Shown: positions 17,192-27,194, counted from the first letter of the stretch. The stretch is 64,000 bases of DNA from Brumimicrobium mesophilum (GCF_003025005.1 NZ_PVSS01000008.1:124001-188000); one strand, 5' to 3'. Notes: generated from the sequence alone by a model not told the origin. Translations and numbers: made by a program.

Positions 17192-20100
17192 TTAATCAAC
17201 CTTCGGCAATCGAATATAAAAAGTCGTTCCGCTCCCTATATCCGATTCAAACCAAATCTCCCCATTGTGGTTGTTAATGATTTGTTTCACCATGGCCAAT
17301 CCTAAGCCCGACCCGGTTGTCTTTGTCGTGAAATTAGGTGAGAACATTTTTTTCTGAATTTCAATTGGAATTCCTGCTCCTTGATCATGAACTGAGACAA
17401 TATAATGATCTTCATCTGTGGTGAATGCAATCGTAATTCGCGTTAAACTTTTCTCTGGAGTTGCTTGAATTGCATTTTTTATAAGGTTATTAAATACCCG
17501 AATAATTAAATCTTTATCCGCGAAAATTATCCAGTCTTTATCTCTGTCTACTATAACTTCTATGAGCACTTTGTTTGATGAATAAAGGTCCACGATGTTA
17601 TGGAGAATTGGAATCAAATTTAGTTCTTCTTCATTGGCTTTTGGCATTTTGGCAAAGTTTGAAAACTCATTAGCAATCTTTGTCAATGCATCTATTTGCT
17701 CAATTAATGAGTTAGCAATGCGCTGCATTTTATCTTTTGCATTAGGGTCATTCACATCAAATGAACGTTGGAAATGCTGCACGCTCAACTTCATTGGAGT
17801 CAATGGATTTTTAATCTCATGTGCCACTTGTTTGGCCATTTCTCTCCAAGCAGTTTCTCTTTCACTTTTCGCCAATTGCATCGCTTTCAATTCAAGCTCA
17901 ATCAGCTTATTGTTATAGTCTTTTACCAATGCTCCAATTTCATCATTACCAGTATAAGCAATAGGCTTATTTTCTTTGCCCAGCTCCACCTTTCTAAAAC
18001 TTTGCTGAATCAGTCTTAATGGAGCTGTAATCCAACCCGAAACGAAAATTGCAACTACAACAGTAATTACGAGTAGTAAAACAGCAATGTTAATTACCGC
18101 AACAATAAAATCATTCATTTGATTCTCAAAAGCATTTTGCTTTGAAAAATGTTGCAGATTGATGTAGCCCAATAACTTTCTCTCATGATTTTTATACGGT
18201 AAATAAGCAGACAAAAAGGAAAGTTCTCCTATTTCTTCCAAATGAATAAACTCACTTCTTTCATTATATTTCATTGCGTAAAACGCCTTATTATTCATTT
18301 GATTAGTACTTAATCCTTTATCATAAATTTTAGGTTGAGAAGTTGCAAATAACTTACCATCTAATCCATAAAAGTTAATATCCGTTACAAAAACATTTGA
18401 AAACTTCTTCAGAATATAATTTACATAATCTCCATTAATTGAAGGTTCTAGAATTTTCTTTTCACCTATTTTTTGATCAATTTCAATATGCACTGAATAG
18501 ATTTTTTCTTTAAGGTTATCTGTGGTGTAAACACTATATTGTCGTGTTACATTTTGGATGGCCACATATGCAAAAACCACAAATGACCCTACCACCATTC
18601 CAATTAAAACAACTTGAACCTTGAGAGAAAGCTGCCAATATTTTAATGGAAAAATAGAAGACCAATTGAATATTAATAAAACAATTGAAGCATAAATACC
18701 AAAGAAAAGCACCAAATAAGAGAATGTACTTAATTGCTCAATAAAACGCTTTTCTGGTTTTGAAATTACTGCAGATTGACCGTCTTCTTGTTGGTAAATG
18801 AGATGATTCATTCCTTCAATGGTTGTAAAACCAGATTGAGTTCCAAATTGTTTTTGGAAAAAACTCATTTTAGTAGGATAGTTGTAATCTCCAAAACGCA
18901 TAACTAATCTTCCATTGGAGTATCGCGCTATGGAATAATCTTCTAGATCTTGAAGAGCATATGATTTCTCATTCATCAACAACCTAGGAAAACCAATTTG
19001 CTCTGGAATTTTCTTAGACTTAAAAATTATATAAAAATCAAGTTTTGAGTTGTCTGAAAGTGTAATCTCTCTTCGCCCGATATAACTAATTTGGTCATAA
19101 TAATCATTCACAAAATATAATTCTTTCGCAATTGATGATTTATTAGAATGCACATCAATTAAATGATCAATTTCTTCTTTGGTTTTTGATTGATTGGAAA
19201 TGTAATCCATTAATGGTGTTCCATCTGGACGAAAAAAGAAAAAACTCATTTCATATCTTTCCCAAAATTCTCCGAAACAACAATTTTCTATTTCATTTGA
19301 AAGATTTGGAGTAGAAAAAAGATCTGTTTCACTAACTAACTTATTAAAATTCGGATTTTCGATCAACTTATTCAATGTCGATTCATATTCAATTTCCATG
19401 TTAGGATCTTGATCAGTAATCAACTGATTAGCATACAACTCCCTCTTTTGATGCTCGTTAGATTCATTGTTTTCAAAAAGAATAACAGCCCCATAAAACC
19501 CAATAACTATCACAATAGCAATGTGATATTTCAACGCGTTTAATCGGTGATTTTTGGTGGCTAAATAAAAGAACAACGCATTCAATAAAACGGGCCAAAG
19601 TGCGTTAAAAATATTTTTTTGAACATAAACTATTTCAATAAAAACAAAGATAATTCCACTGATAAACCAAAAAATAGCCAGGCGATTAAGCGGAATATTC
19701 GACCGAATTAATTTGATACTGATTTGCCTAACTAAAAGATAATATGCTAAGAACAAAGACGAAATAATGATCAAAGCAATTACTGAATAAAGTGATAAAG
19801 AAAAAACCTCATCAATCACCAGTGATATGGAACTATTGATAATTAATGATTCAAATATGTAACTAATTAATGCTGAGAAAACCAATAAAGACAAATAAGA
19901 AACTACCAACACCAGCGTACCTCTGCGGGTATCCTCCTTTAAAATCCCTAGAAAATATAAGACCCACCAAATAACAATTGCAGTAATAATTAGTGTGAGG
20001 ATTAAACTACCTAAATTGGGAATCAAACTATTATTGGCATATAAAATGGGATCATAAAGTTCAAATTCTCTAAATAAATTTATCCAACCGAACTCAATAG

Positions 20101-20842
20101 AAAGATAGCGCAAAAAGATTAAAAACAATGGATAAACTACAATGAGCCATTTGTGCATACGTGCAAAAGGAATGATGCTTTTCGTAAGTGCAATAAAGAA
20201 ACTCAAGAACCCAAAAGCATAAAGACTAAAAATTATCAGTTGTTTATATGTGCCAATAGATTTTTCTTCATGAACAGTGACATAAAACAAGGGTTTATCC
20301 TTTGAGGATAAAATAGGAACATTATCCTCATTTTTTTCCCATTGTATGCTTATATCATTTGCGGTTTTAAATGTTGAAGTTAAGTTGTTTTTTAAGGCAT
20401 TATTTTCATAAAAGAACTCATTTTTGATTTTACTGCTTATAAAAACCTGTAAATCATGCACTCTAAATTGGTCAACCAAATAGAAGCCATTTGAGAATTT
20501 AGCAACGTAATGATTATTTATATCAGATAATTCATTTTCAATTTTAATCTCATTCGAATTCCAGTACACTAAGGAATCATTGCGAAGAATATGAATTGAA
20601 ATTTCACTTTTTTGAAGATCTTCCATAGACCATAAATGATCTATCGTGTTACTATTAATAACTTTAGATAGTGTGTTCCTGAAAGAAATTTGAGTTTTCT
20701 CTAACTCCGAAAAATTATTTTGAAATCGCTCCTGTTCGCTCTCAATATCGGTATTGTAAAAAACAGAATAAGCAACCCATGATAAGATTATACTTATAAG
20801 GGCCAGCAACAACCATTTAGTTTTGTGTGAAATAGATACCAT
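17192..20842 (-). CDS. Large multi-pass sensor histidine kinase (NtrY-like)
   Basis: From the ATG at 20842 (a TTG three codons upstream is less likely) the protein has 1216 residues and about 12 membrane helices. One is at the N-terminus, a cluster of eight spans about residues 215-480, two lie near 710-780 and one near 920-940. Extracytoplasmic segments lie between the first two and between the later helices, the last resembling a CHASE/PAS-like sensor. A HAMP-like linker (APLRLIQQSF...GNDEIGALV) leads to the H-box AHEIKNPLTPMKLS with phospho-acceptor His1008, then N-box NNLIKNAIQA, GAGIP and TGSGLGLAM of the ATPase domain. The H-box is of the NtrY type. No response regulator gene is adjacent. 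The gene lies 40 bases after udk and has its own -7 box. The signal sensed is unknown. Confidence 0.9.
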   Translation of the reverse strand: MVSISHKTKWLLLALISIILSWVAYSVFYNTDIESEQERFQNNFSELEKTQISFRNTLSKVINSNTIDHLWSMEDLQKSEISIHILRNDSLVYWNSNEIKIENELSDINNHYVAKFSNGFYLVDQFRVHDLQVFISSKIKNEFFYENNALKNNLTSTFKTANDISIQWEKNEDNVPILSSKDKPLFYVTVHEEKSIGTYKQLIIFSLYAFGFLSFFIALTKSIIPFARMHKWLIVVYPLFLIFLRYLSIEFGWINLFREFELYDPILYANNSLIPNLGSLILTLIITAIVIWWVLYFLGILKEDTRRGTLVLVVSYLSLLVFSALISYIFESLIINSSISLVIDEVFSLSLYSVIALIIISSLFLAYYLLVRQISIKLIRSNIPLNRLAIFWFISGIIFVFIEIVYVQKNIFNALWPVLLNALFFYLATKNHRLNALKYHIAIVIVIGFYGAVILFENNESNEHQKRELYANQLITDQDPNMEIEYESTLNKLIENPNFNKLVSETDLFSTPNLSNEIENCCFGEFWERYEMSFFFFRPDGTPLMDYISNQSKTKEEIDHLIDVHSNKSSIAKELYFVNDYYDQISYIGRREITLSDNSKLDFYIIFKSKKIPEQIGFPRLLMNEKSYALQDLEDYSIARYSNGRLVMRFGDYNYPTKMSFFQKQFGTQSGFTTIEGMNHLIYQQEDGQSAVISKPEKRFIEQLSTFSYLVLFFGIYASIVLLIFNWSSIFPLKYWQLSLKVQVVLIGMVVGSFVVFAYVAIQNVTRQYSVYTTDNLKEKIYSVHIEIDQKIGEKKILEPSINGDYVNYILKKFSNVFVTDINFYGLDGKLFATSQPKIYDKGLSTNQMNNKAFYAMKYNERSEFIHLEEIGELSFLSAYLPYKNHERKLLGYINLQHFSKQNAFENQMNDFIVAVINIAVLLLVITVVVAIFVSGWITAPLRLIQQSFRKVELGKENKPIAYTGNDEIGALVKDYNNKLIELELKAMQLAKSERETAWREMAKQVAHEIKNPLTPMKLSVQHFQRSFDVNDPNAKDKMQRIANSLIEQIDALTKIANEFSNFAKMPKANEEELNLIPILHNIVDLYSSNKVLIEVIVDRDKDWIIFADKDLIIRVFNNLIKNAIQATPEKSLTRITIAFTTDEDHYIVSVHDQGAGIPIEIQKKMFSPNFTTKTTGSGLGLAMVKQIINNHNGEIWFESDIGSGTTFYIRLPKVD

Positions 20843-20848
20843 TACAAA

Positions 20849-20856
20849 CAAAACTA
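20849..20856 (-). promoter_or_regulatory. -7 promoter box 6 nt before the kinase start codon
   Basis: On the minus strand TAGTTTTG fits TAnnTTTG and ends 6 bases before the ATG at 20842. This implies a near-leaderless transcript independent of udk. Confidence 0.45.
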
Positions 20857-20882
20857 ACTATTTTCAAAGAATATAGAGTAGA

Positions 20883-21500
20883 TTACTTCCCTTTTGGAAG
20901 AATAGGTTCTAAAACTCCTGTCAAACGTAGAAAGTCATTTTCTGAACGGCTATCGTTGTGATATATAAAGTCAGCCTTGGTTTCATGTGGAGCAAGGAAG
21001 GAATTATAACAAGGAATTACGTGATTATCCCATTGATACATTATTTCAGAACGGGAATAGCCCCTAGATTCTTGATCTCGGTAAATTCTTCTGTCCAATT
21101 GAATCGCCGGGTCTACATCTACAAAAATACTGAAGTCTAATAATTCACGAACCTCTTCATATTCAAAAACAAAAAGACCTTCAACAATTAATAATGGAGA
21201 AGGTTCAAGTGTAATCAAAACATTTCTATTGTTACCCGCATTGAATTGATATTCAAAAACTTCAATACTTTTACCACCAACTAATCTTGTTAAATCTTTA
21301 ACTAAACGTTCTTTATCTAAAGCAGTGGGCAAATCGAAATTCACTTTTCCATTTGTGTCTAAAGATTGTTCTTCGATAGGTTTATAGTAATTGTCCATGG
21401 AGAAAACCGTAGGACTATATTCCTCATAATATTCTGCCAAACGGTTTAATAAAGTTGTTTTTCCTGAGCCACTTCCTCCACAAATTCCTATAACCTTCAT
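20883..21500 (-). CDS. udk: Uridine kinase
   Basis: The 205-residue P-loop kinase phosphorylates uridine and cytidine in pyrimidine salvage. Walker A GGSGSGKTT is at residues 8-16. The uridine kinase signature SMDNYY follows near residue 39. A lid/base region contains VDVDPAIQLDRRIYRDQESRGYS, where the Arg pair contacts the phosphate and ribose. The length matches the family. It starts 2 bases after the stop codon of an upstream secreted-protein gene, so the two are probably one transcript. The sensor kinase follows 40 bases downstream with its own promoter box. No unusual features. Confidence 0.93.
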   Translation of the reverse strand: MKVIGICGGSGSGKTTLLNRLAEYYEEYSPTVFSMDNYYKPIEEQSLDTNGKVNFDLPTALDKERLVKDLTRLVGGKSIEVFEYQFNAGNNRNVLITLEPSPLLIVEGLFVFEYEEVRELLDFSIFVDVDPAIQLDRRIYRDQESRGYSRSEIMYQWDNHVIPCYNSFLAPHETKADFIYHNDSRSENDFLRLTGVLEPILPKGK

Positions 21501-21502
21501 GC

Positions 21503-22729
21503 TTATTTCTTAAATATAATTTTCTCCTGTTTCTCCATATTTTTACTGTCTGTGAAATACGGAGTTCCTTTAATAAGATGCACAAAATTAGCAGTATTAT
21601 CTTTTATTTTGAAAGAACTTGGGTTTAATTGAACTTTTTCTAAATCCTTTTTCGAAATGGATAAGGTAGAAACCCCATCTTTTTGAATTTTATAAGCGCT
21701 GAAACTTCCATCAATTTCACTTGACACGTACAATTCACCATCCAACTCGAAATAAGAAATTGAAGCATTTGGATTACGTGCTTCAACTGGTCTTCCACTA
21801 CATTCGTTTAGTTGCTCAACTTTTCTAGCCGAATTTAAACCATATATTTTTAGACAATTGCTTTGGGCATCATTCATTACATAGTAATATTGTTTGTTAT
21901 AATAAATAGCTTTACCTCTTGCATTAAATTTTGATTTATCTTCAACATAATTACTCCCATCAAGGTTTAAAGATTTAACCTGTGAAACGATTCCGTTAGC
22001 AGAGCCAATTTTCATAAATTGATCCGCTATAGGTTCAGCTTTTGGACTGAAAGCAATAAAATTCACATCCGTTTTACTTTCTTCATTTGAAGCATAAGCA
22101 AAATTAATCGTTGACTCATCTGCTCCTGCAAATAAAATTGGACCAGTAATTCCTTTCTTTTGTAATTTCATGTCTGTCGAAGGTCCTTTTGTATGATAAA
22201 GTCGATTGTTATGGTGCGTAATAGAAACGAAAATATTTTCAATGATTCCTTCTCCTTTCACCGGCAATTGCAAATAGAAAACGATAGATTTTGGTGTGTT
22301 TACAACTTCAGTTATTTCTATATCATCAGTGACGTTATATCCATACTCTCGAATTACTTTCAAAAGATCTATTTTAGTTGAAACAACTCCCCCACTTTGA
22401 TTCAATTGGGCATAATAAATAAAATTATTCTCGTGTTCGAAATTGTCAACAAAGTAGAAATATTCTGACTTCCCAGAAACAATTAATTTAGAACTTTCCG
22501 TTTTAGGATATATACTTTTTGACCATTGCGTTTCGCCCTCATTATTAAAGAAATTAATGAAAATCTCTTTTTTTGAACCCGTTGGGTCTTCAGCCAATAG
22601 AATCGAACCTTGACCTGGCCATTCTACAATTTTGTTAAACGGATACTCTCCTTTTGCAACTTCAAATTGTGAGAAGGAAAAAGAAATGGAAGTAAGAATA
22701 GTCAATAATATAAGAGGTAACTTCAGCAT
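21503..22729 (-). CDS. Secreted beta-rich protein of unknown function
   Basis: I place the start at the ATG near 22729 rather than the upstream TTG, giving 408 residues that begin with a signal peptide (MLKLPLILLTILTSISFSFSQ). The mature protein is a run of short beta-strand segments separated by polar turns, each built around a hydrophobic strand and an aromatic residue (for example SEYFYFVDNFE, KQYYYVMNDA, GELYVSSEIDG), as in a beta-propeller. No catalytic motif, lipobox or type IX C-terminal domain is visible, so it is probably periplasmic. It is the first gene before udk, with only 2 bases between them. I do not recognise the family. Confidence 0.7.
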   Translation of the reverse strand: MLKLPLILLTILTSISFSFSQFEVAKGEYPFNKIVEWPGQGSILLAEDPTGSKKEIFINFFNNEGETQWSKSIYPKTESSKLIVSGKSEYFYFVDNFEHENNFIYYAQLNQSGGVVSTKIDLLKVIREYGYNVTDDIEITEVVNTPKSIVFYLQLPVKGEGIIENIFVSITHHNNRLYHTKGPSTDMKLQKKGITGPILFAGADESTINFAYASNEESKTDVNFIAFSPKAEPIADQFMKIGSANGIVSQVKSLNLDGSNYVEDKSKFNARGKAIYYNKQYYYVMNDAQSNCLKIYGLNSARKVEQLNECSGRPVEARNPNASISYFELDGELYVSSEIDGSFSAYKIQKDGVSTLSISKKDLEKVQLNPSSFKIKDNTANFVHLIKGTPYFTDSKNMEKQEKIIFKK

Positions 22730-23057
22730 AATTAAAACGATTTTAGTCAACAATATTTCTAAGATAATTAATCCAATATTTGTTTAATTTTCATGTATTT
22801 CGAGTTCTAAAATTACTGAAATATTAGAACAGAATGAATAAAGAGATGCTAAAGTGTGTTATTTCTTAATGATCGAAATATTGAAAGGCAACCATTTACA
22901 ATCTGAAATCATTATCCTATTGCATGATATTTGCAAAGTAGTTTATTGCAGACCGATTAACATAAGCCGATTTTAGGTAAATAATCAATTATTAATATGT
23001 TGATTTATTCGTAATTTAGCGTCACATTTTTAGATTAGCACTGTATAATTTTTTACA
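22730..23057. other. Divergent intergenic region
   Basis: These 328 bases separate the minus-strand secreted protein from the plus-strand protease gene. They are AT-rich, without a coding frame, and carry both promoters. No exact TAnnTTTG box close to either gene is clear. Confidence 0.4.
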
Positions 23058-25346
23058 ATGAAAACGATTTTAATTTCCTTCATATTTCTTTTTTCACTCG
23101 TCGCTTTTGCACAACAAGGGGATGGAGGTGAACCTAATGGATATAATTATTTCATTAAAACGGATACAGAAATTCCAACTTTTTACTTTGACAAGCCAGA
23201 TGTAGAGAAATTGAGAGCAGAAGATAAGATCAATGATTCTCTCAAAAATGGTCCTTGGAGATTTGGAATTAATAATTCAACTTCAATTAATTTATTGACT
23301 TCAGCGATATGGCGGGCAAATTCAAAGGGAGATAAAATTGGAATTTTAAAAATCACCTCTGATCAAGCTCAAACTATAAATCTAACTTTTTCTAACACCA
23401 CTATTCCTGAAGGAAATGAATTATACATTTACAATCCTGACAAAAGTTTTATTCTTGGCAAATTCATTCAAAATCATATTTACAAAGGACAACTAGGGAC
23501 CGAATTAGTTCCAGGAAACACGGTTTACGTTGAATATTTTGTTCCCGCACGAAACAGTGAAACTATTGGAAACGTTGAAATTTCAAAGGTTACACACGGA
23601 TACAGAACAGCAAGAGAATATCAGACTAAAGCTTTTGGTACTTCTGCAAGTTGCAATATGAATGTAAACTGTCCTGATGGTGCTCCTTATGCAAGTCAGC
23701 GAAATAGCACATTGATGATTGTTGTAGGAAGTAGCGGATTTTGTACCGGCGCATTAATCAACAACACTCAATTTGATGGAAAACCATACGTTCTAACAGC
23801 AAACCATTGTACTTTCGCTAGTGTGAATAGTGATATTCCAAATTGGATTTTCAGATTTAATTGGCAATCACCTGATTGTAATAATCCTGCTTCATCTCCA
23901 AGTTTTCAATCTTTATCTGGATCAATTGAAAGAGCAAGACGTGTTCCATCAGATTTTTTATTGGTTGAAATTACGGGTGGTTTAGAAAATGGGAAAGTTC
24001 CTGAATCATATTCCCCTTATTATGCTGGTTGGGACAGAGGAGATACACCTCCCCAATCGTCTTACAGTATTCATCATCCAACCGGTGATATCAAGAAAAT
24101 TTCAATTGATGATGACCCAGCTATTGCAATTCAGGCAATGGGATCCACAGAAGCAAATAGCACATGGAGAGTGATTTGGGATAGAAATACAACTACTCAA
24201 TGGGGTTCGTCAGGGTCGCCATTGTTCAATCAAGATGGTCAAATTATTGGTCAACTTTGGGGAGGAAATGCAAGTTGTAGCCCAACTTCTCTTGATCAGG
24301 ATTACTACGGAAGAGTGCATAATTCTTGGGAGCCTTTGGGAAGTGAAAACTCAAGTCAATTAAAACATTGGCTAGACCCTACAAGTTCTGGTTCAGAAGA
24401 TATTTTAGGGTATGATCCTTACAATACTCCTTTAGATTATAATATTTCCGTTCAGAACCTTTACGGAGTGGAAGGACAAACATGTGAAGAATCTAATACA
24501 CCAAGAGTTAAGGTTGTGAATAATGGAGATGTAACTGTAACATCATTTGAGATAAAATATTCTTACAACAATGCTCCAGTTCAGACCTTGAATTGGTCCG
24601 GAAGTTTATCTCTTTATTCTTACACCACAATTGAATTACCTTTAATTCTTCAAATGGATGGTGAAAATACGATTGAAGTTAACATTGTTAATCCTAATGG
24701 TAACGCAGACCAAGACATGAGTGATAATCAAATGAACCTCAGCTATTTTGCTGCACCCAATGGAACACTGCTTGATTTTGAATTTTATTTAGGTTGTTAT
24801 GCTGATGAAGTGTCTTGGGAATTGAAGGATGAAAACGGAGCAATCCTGTATTCTGGAGACGATTATATTTCCGCTAATGCAGCAAATTTAGTTACTGAAG
24901 AATTTTGTCTACCGAATGGTTGTTACCAACTTGTATTGAAAGATTCTTATGGTGACGGAGTAGAAGGAGCAATACATAATCAATGCAATTATACAGGAAG
25001 CATGACTTTAACGAATAAAGTGAGTGGAGAAATCGTTGCAACTCTTTCGGAAGCCGAGGCTAATTTTGGATTTGAAATAGCCTATGATTTCTGTACCCAA
25101 GGAAAAGTTGAAGAAAAAGAATTCAAAATATTCCCAAATCCTTCAGATGGAAACTTCAAAGTTGAAATGGATTTAGAAGGTCAAAAAACAGTTACTTTAG
25201 TAGCATTAACAGGTCAAATTATTGGAACCTATGAAGTCAAAACTAATTATTTGATTATTTCTAAACCTCATCTTTCTGCTGGAATGTATATTGTGAATGT
25301 TAGGAACTCAGAAAAGAGTGTTTCGAAGAAGATTAGTGTGAAGTAG
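23058..25346 (+). CDS. Secreted trypsin-like serine protease with type IX (type A) sorting tail
   Basis: The 762-residue product has a signal peptide ending FAQQ, an N-terminal region of about 200 residues, and a chymotrypsin-fold domain of the lysyl-endopeptidase type. The triad is His250 (LTANHC after CTGALINN), Asp299 (PSDFLLVEI) and Ser385 in GSSGSPLFN, followed by GQIIGQLWGG. Several Cys pairs (GFCTG, NHC, DCNNP, ASCSPT) suggest disulfides. A CARDB-like segment (about 465-570) and a Cys-containing beta-domain with SYGDGVEG (about 575-680) follow. The last 75 residues, from FKIFPNPSDGNFKVEM to KKISVK, are a Por_Secre_tail signal for type IX secretion. It should be exported to degrade extracellular protein. 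The gene is monocistronic. Confidence 0.92.
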   Translation: MKTILISFIFLFSLVAFAQQGDGGEPNGYNYFIKTDTEIPTFYFDKPDVEKLRAEDKINDSLKNGPWRFGINNSTSINLLTSAIWRANSKGDKIGILKITSDQAQTINLTFSNTTIPEGNELYIYNPDKSFILGKFIQNHIYKGQLGTELVPGNTVYVEYFVPARNSETIGNVEISKVTHGYRTAREYQTKAFGTSASCNMNVNCPDGAPYASQRNSTLMIVVGSSGFCTGALINNTQFDGKPYVLTANHCTFASVNSDIPNWIFRFNWQSPDCNNPASSPSFQSLSGSIERARRVPSDFLLVEITGGLENGKVPESYSPYYAGWDRGDTPPQSSYSIHHPTGDIKKISIDDDPAIAIQAMGSTEANSTWRVIWDRNTTTQWGSSGSPLFNQDGQIIGQLWGGNASCSPTSLDQDYYGRVHNSWEPLGSENSSQLKHWLDPTSSGSEDILGYDPYNTPLDYNISVQNLYGVEGQTCEESNTPRVKVVNNGDVTVTSFEIKYSYNNAPVQTLNWSGSLSLYSYTTIELPLILQMDGENTIEVNIVNPNGNADQDMSDNQMNLSYFAAPNGTLLDFEFYLGCYADEVSWELKDENGAILYSGDDYISANAANLVTEEFCLPNGCYQLVLKDSYGDGVEGAIHNQCNYTGSMTLTNKVSGEIVATLSEAEANFGFEIAYDFCTQGKVEEKEFKIFPNPSDGNFKVEMDLEGQKTVTLVALTGQIIGTYEVKTNYLIISKPHLSAGMYIVNVRNSEKSVSKKISVK

Positions 25347-25502
25347 GTATTTTACGCTTTAATAACTCACCGATAATCACGGATTTTAATTAGGATGGTC
25401 ACAGTTTTTTTTATATGTCTGGATGGTTTTTCATTACCGAATAGATCTAAAAGTAACAACTGGAAGATATGGCGGAACTTACTTTCGCTGTTGTAAAATT
25501 AG

Positions 25503-25541
25503 ACCATGAGATAAATCCGTACAGCTGTCGGATCTCGTGGT
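25503..25541. repeat. Short inverted repeat (ACCATGAGAT / ATCTCGTGGT)
   Basis: Two 10-base arms with one wobble position enclose a 19-base spacer between the protease and hemW genes. The arms share the ACCACGAG-type core seen at 17090-17150, so both may belong to one dispersed repeat family. Confidence 0.45.
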
Positions 25542-25581
25542 AACAGTTACATTATAATATCTATTTCCTTTAAAATAAATG

Positions 25582-25589
25582 TACCTTTG
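25582..25589 (+). promoter_or_regulatory. -7 promoter box 4 nt before the hemW start codon
   Basis: TACCTTTG fits TAnnTTTG exactly and is separated from the ATG at 25594 only by AAAA. This implies a leaderless or near-leaderless mRNA. Confidence 0.45.
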
Positions 25590-25593
25590 AAAA

Positions 25594-26715
25594 ATGGCTG
25601 GACTCTATATTCATATTCCTTTTTGTAAGCAAAAATGCACATATTGTGACTTTCATTTTAGTACTACTTTTTCCGCTTATCGCGAGAAAATGATCCATTC
25701 AATTGTAAAAGAATTAGAAAGTCGTGTAGCTTATTTAGGCAAACAAAAAGTTTCAACGCTTTATTTTGGTGGTGGAACGCCTTCTTTATTAAGCAAAGAA
25801 GAATTGAAATTAATTGTAGATACAGTTTATCAAAACTACCGAATTGAATCGGAAATCGAATTTACTTTAGAAGCTAATCCAGACGATATCTCGATTGAAC
25901 AACTGTTGATGTGGAAAAACGCAGGTGTGAATCGATTAAGTATTGGACTCCAATCATTTTTACAAGAAGACTTAGACTGGATGAATCGCGCACATACAGC
26001 CGAAGAATCTGAAAGTGCAGTAAGATTAGCAAAAGAACATGGTTTTTCTTTAACAGTAGATTTAATTTATGGTTTACCCAATAGAACGAAATTTGATTGG
26101 GAATACAATATTGAAAAACTAGTGAAATTAGGACCAGATCATATTTCGGCCTATTGTCTTACAGTTGAAAAACAAACAGCGCTTCATAAGTTAATCGAAA
26201 AAGGTGAATTACCTGAAGTGAGTGAAGATAACCAATCCGACCAGTTTGAATTGTTGATTAGTAAAATGAAATCATCAGGTTATCAGCAATATGAGATTTC
26301 TAATTTCGCTAAAGAAGAAGCCTATTCAAAACACAATTCCAATTATTGGAAAGGAATACATTATCTAGGTATTGGACCTTCAGCACATTCATTTGATGGA
26401 GAAAGCAGGAGGTGGAATGTTGCCAACAATCCAAAATACATCAAAGGAATTACTGAAAACACCATTTATTATGAGGAAGAGATCTTAACCCCAAAAGATA
26501 GGTTTAACGAATTACTTTTAACTGGATTGAGAACGAAATGGGGAGTAAATTTAGAATCACTGTCATTCAAACATTGTCCTTCAAAAGAATTCTATAAACA
26601 ATTAGAGTCCTTCAAAGAATTTGATTTAATCATTGAAGAAGAAGGAAGGATAATTTTAACTGAAAAAGGTAAATTACAAGCAGATCATATCGCAGCGATG
26701 TTGTTTTTAGAGTAG
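25594..26715 (+). CDS. hemW: Radical SAM heme chaperone HemW
   Basis: This 373-residue protein is of the HemW/HemN-like group. The radical SAM cluster ligands are Cys11, Cys15 and Cys18 in PFCKQKCTYCDF. TLYFGGGTPSLL is the SAM-binding glycine motif, followed by FTLEANPDD and RLSIGLQSF. The length and lack of a second terminal HemN domain favour HemW, which binds heme and passes it to respiratory proteins, over a true coproporphyrinogen dehydrogenase. The C-terminus ends DHIAAMLFLE. The final 29 bases of this gene are repeated almost exactly at 27453-27481, beyond a GIY-YIG gene. The promoter box is very close to the ATG. Confidence 0.92.
   Translation: MAGLYIHIPFCKQKCTYCDFHFSTTFSAYREKMIHSIVKELESRVAYLGKQKVSTLYFGGGTPSLLSKEELKLIVDTVYQNYRIESEIEFTLEANPDDISIEQLLMWKNAGVNRLSIGLQSFLQEDLDWMNRAHTAEESESAVRLAKEHGFSLTVDLIYGLPNRTKFDWEYNIEKLVKLGPDHISAYCLTVEKQTALHKLIEKGELPEVSEDNQSDQFELLISKMKSSGYQQYEISNFAKEEAYSKHNSNYWKGIHYLGIGPSAHSFDGESRRWNVANNPKYIKGITENTIYYEEEILTPKDRFNELLLTGLRTKWGVNLESLSFKHCPSKEFYKQLESFKEFDLIIEEEGRIILTEKGKLQADHIAAMLFLE
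26686..26714 (+). repeat. Direct repeat of the hemW 3' end, copy 1 (attL-like)
   Basis: These 29 bases encode the hemW C-terminus (HIAAMLFLE) and match 27453-27481 at 28 positions. This copy is part of the intact gene. Confidence 0.7.
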
Positions 26716-26726
26716 AATATTTTCGT

Positions 26727-27038
26727 TTAACGATTAGACCAAATATGAATCGGCGGCTTTAACTCCTTCCAATCAGAATTCACATGATTAATTATTTCTT
26801 CTTTATTTACACGAGATAAACGCTTCAATTGTTTTTCTCTTTTTATTGCATCGATAACCAAGCTAAATGTTTCATAATAGACTAACTTATTAATATTATA
26901 TTTCGAAGTGAAACCTTTATTTATTTTAGTTTTATGTTCAAAAATACGCCTCGCCAAATTATTTGTAACTCCAACATAAAGAGTTTTATTATTTCTATTA
27001 GTAATTATATATACATAATATGATTTGATGGTTTTCAT
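26727..27038 (-). CDS. Small GIY-YIG nuclease family protein
   Basis: The 103-residue protein opens YYVYIITNRNNKTLYVGVTNNLARRIFEHK. This gives the first two strands of the GIY-YIG fold (YVYI...LYVGVT, variants of GIY and YIG) and the catalytic Arg in the NLARRIFEHK helix. The later conserved Glu is in the YYETFS segment and a basic IKREKQLKRLSR helix follows, typical of the stand-alone YhbQ/UPF0213 group common in Bacteroidota. Such proteins resemble homing-type and repair nucleases, but their role is mostly unknown. The gene is on the opposite strand to hemW, starts 12 bases after it, and lies inside a unit bounded by two copies of the hemW 3' end. This suggests a mobile origin. Confidence 0.85.
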   Translation of the reverse strand: MKTIKSYYVYIITNRNNKTLYVGVTNNLARRIFEHKTKINKGFTSKYNINKLVYYETFSLVIDAIKREKQLKRLSRVNKEEIINHVNSDWKELKPPIHIWSNR

Positions 27039-27194
27039 ACCAATTAAGTTATGAAATTTATTCTAAACAAGCCAAACAAAAACTTGCATTCTCAAAAAAC
27101 AAATGACTCTACACAAGAGTAAAATGTATTTTTAGTATTTTGCGTAAGCTCATTTCTAAATAACCCAACTCTAAAACTAGCAAGATCCCTCATA

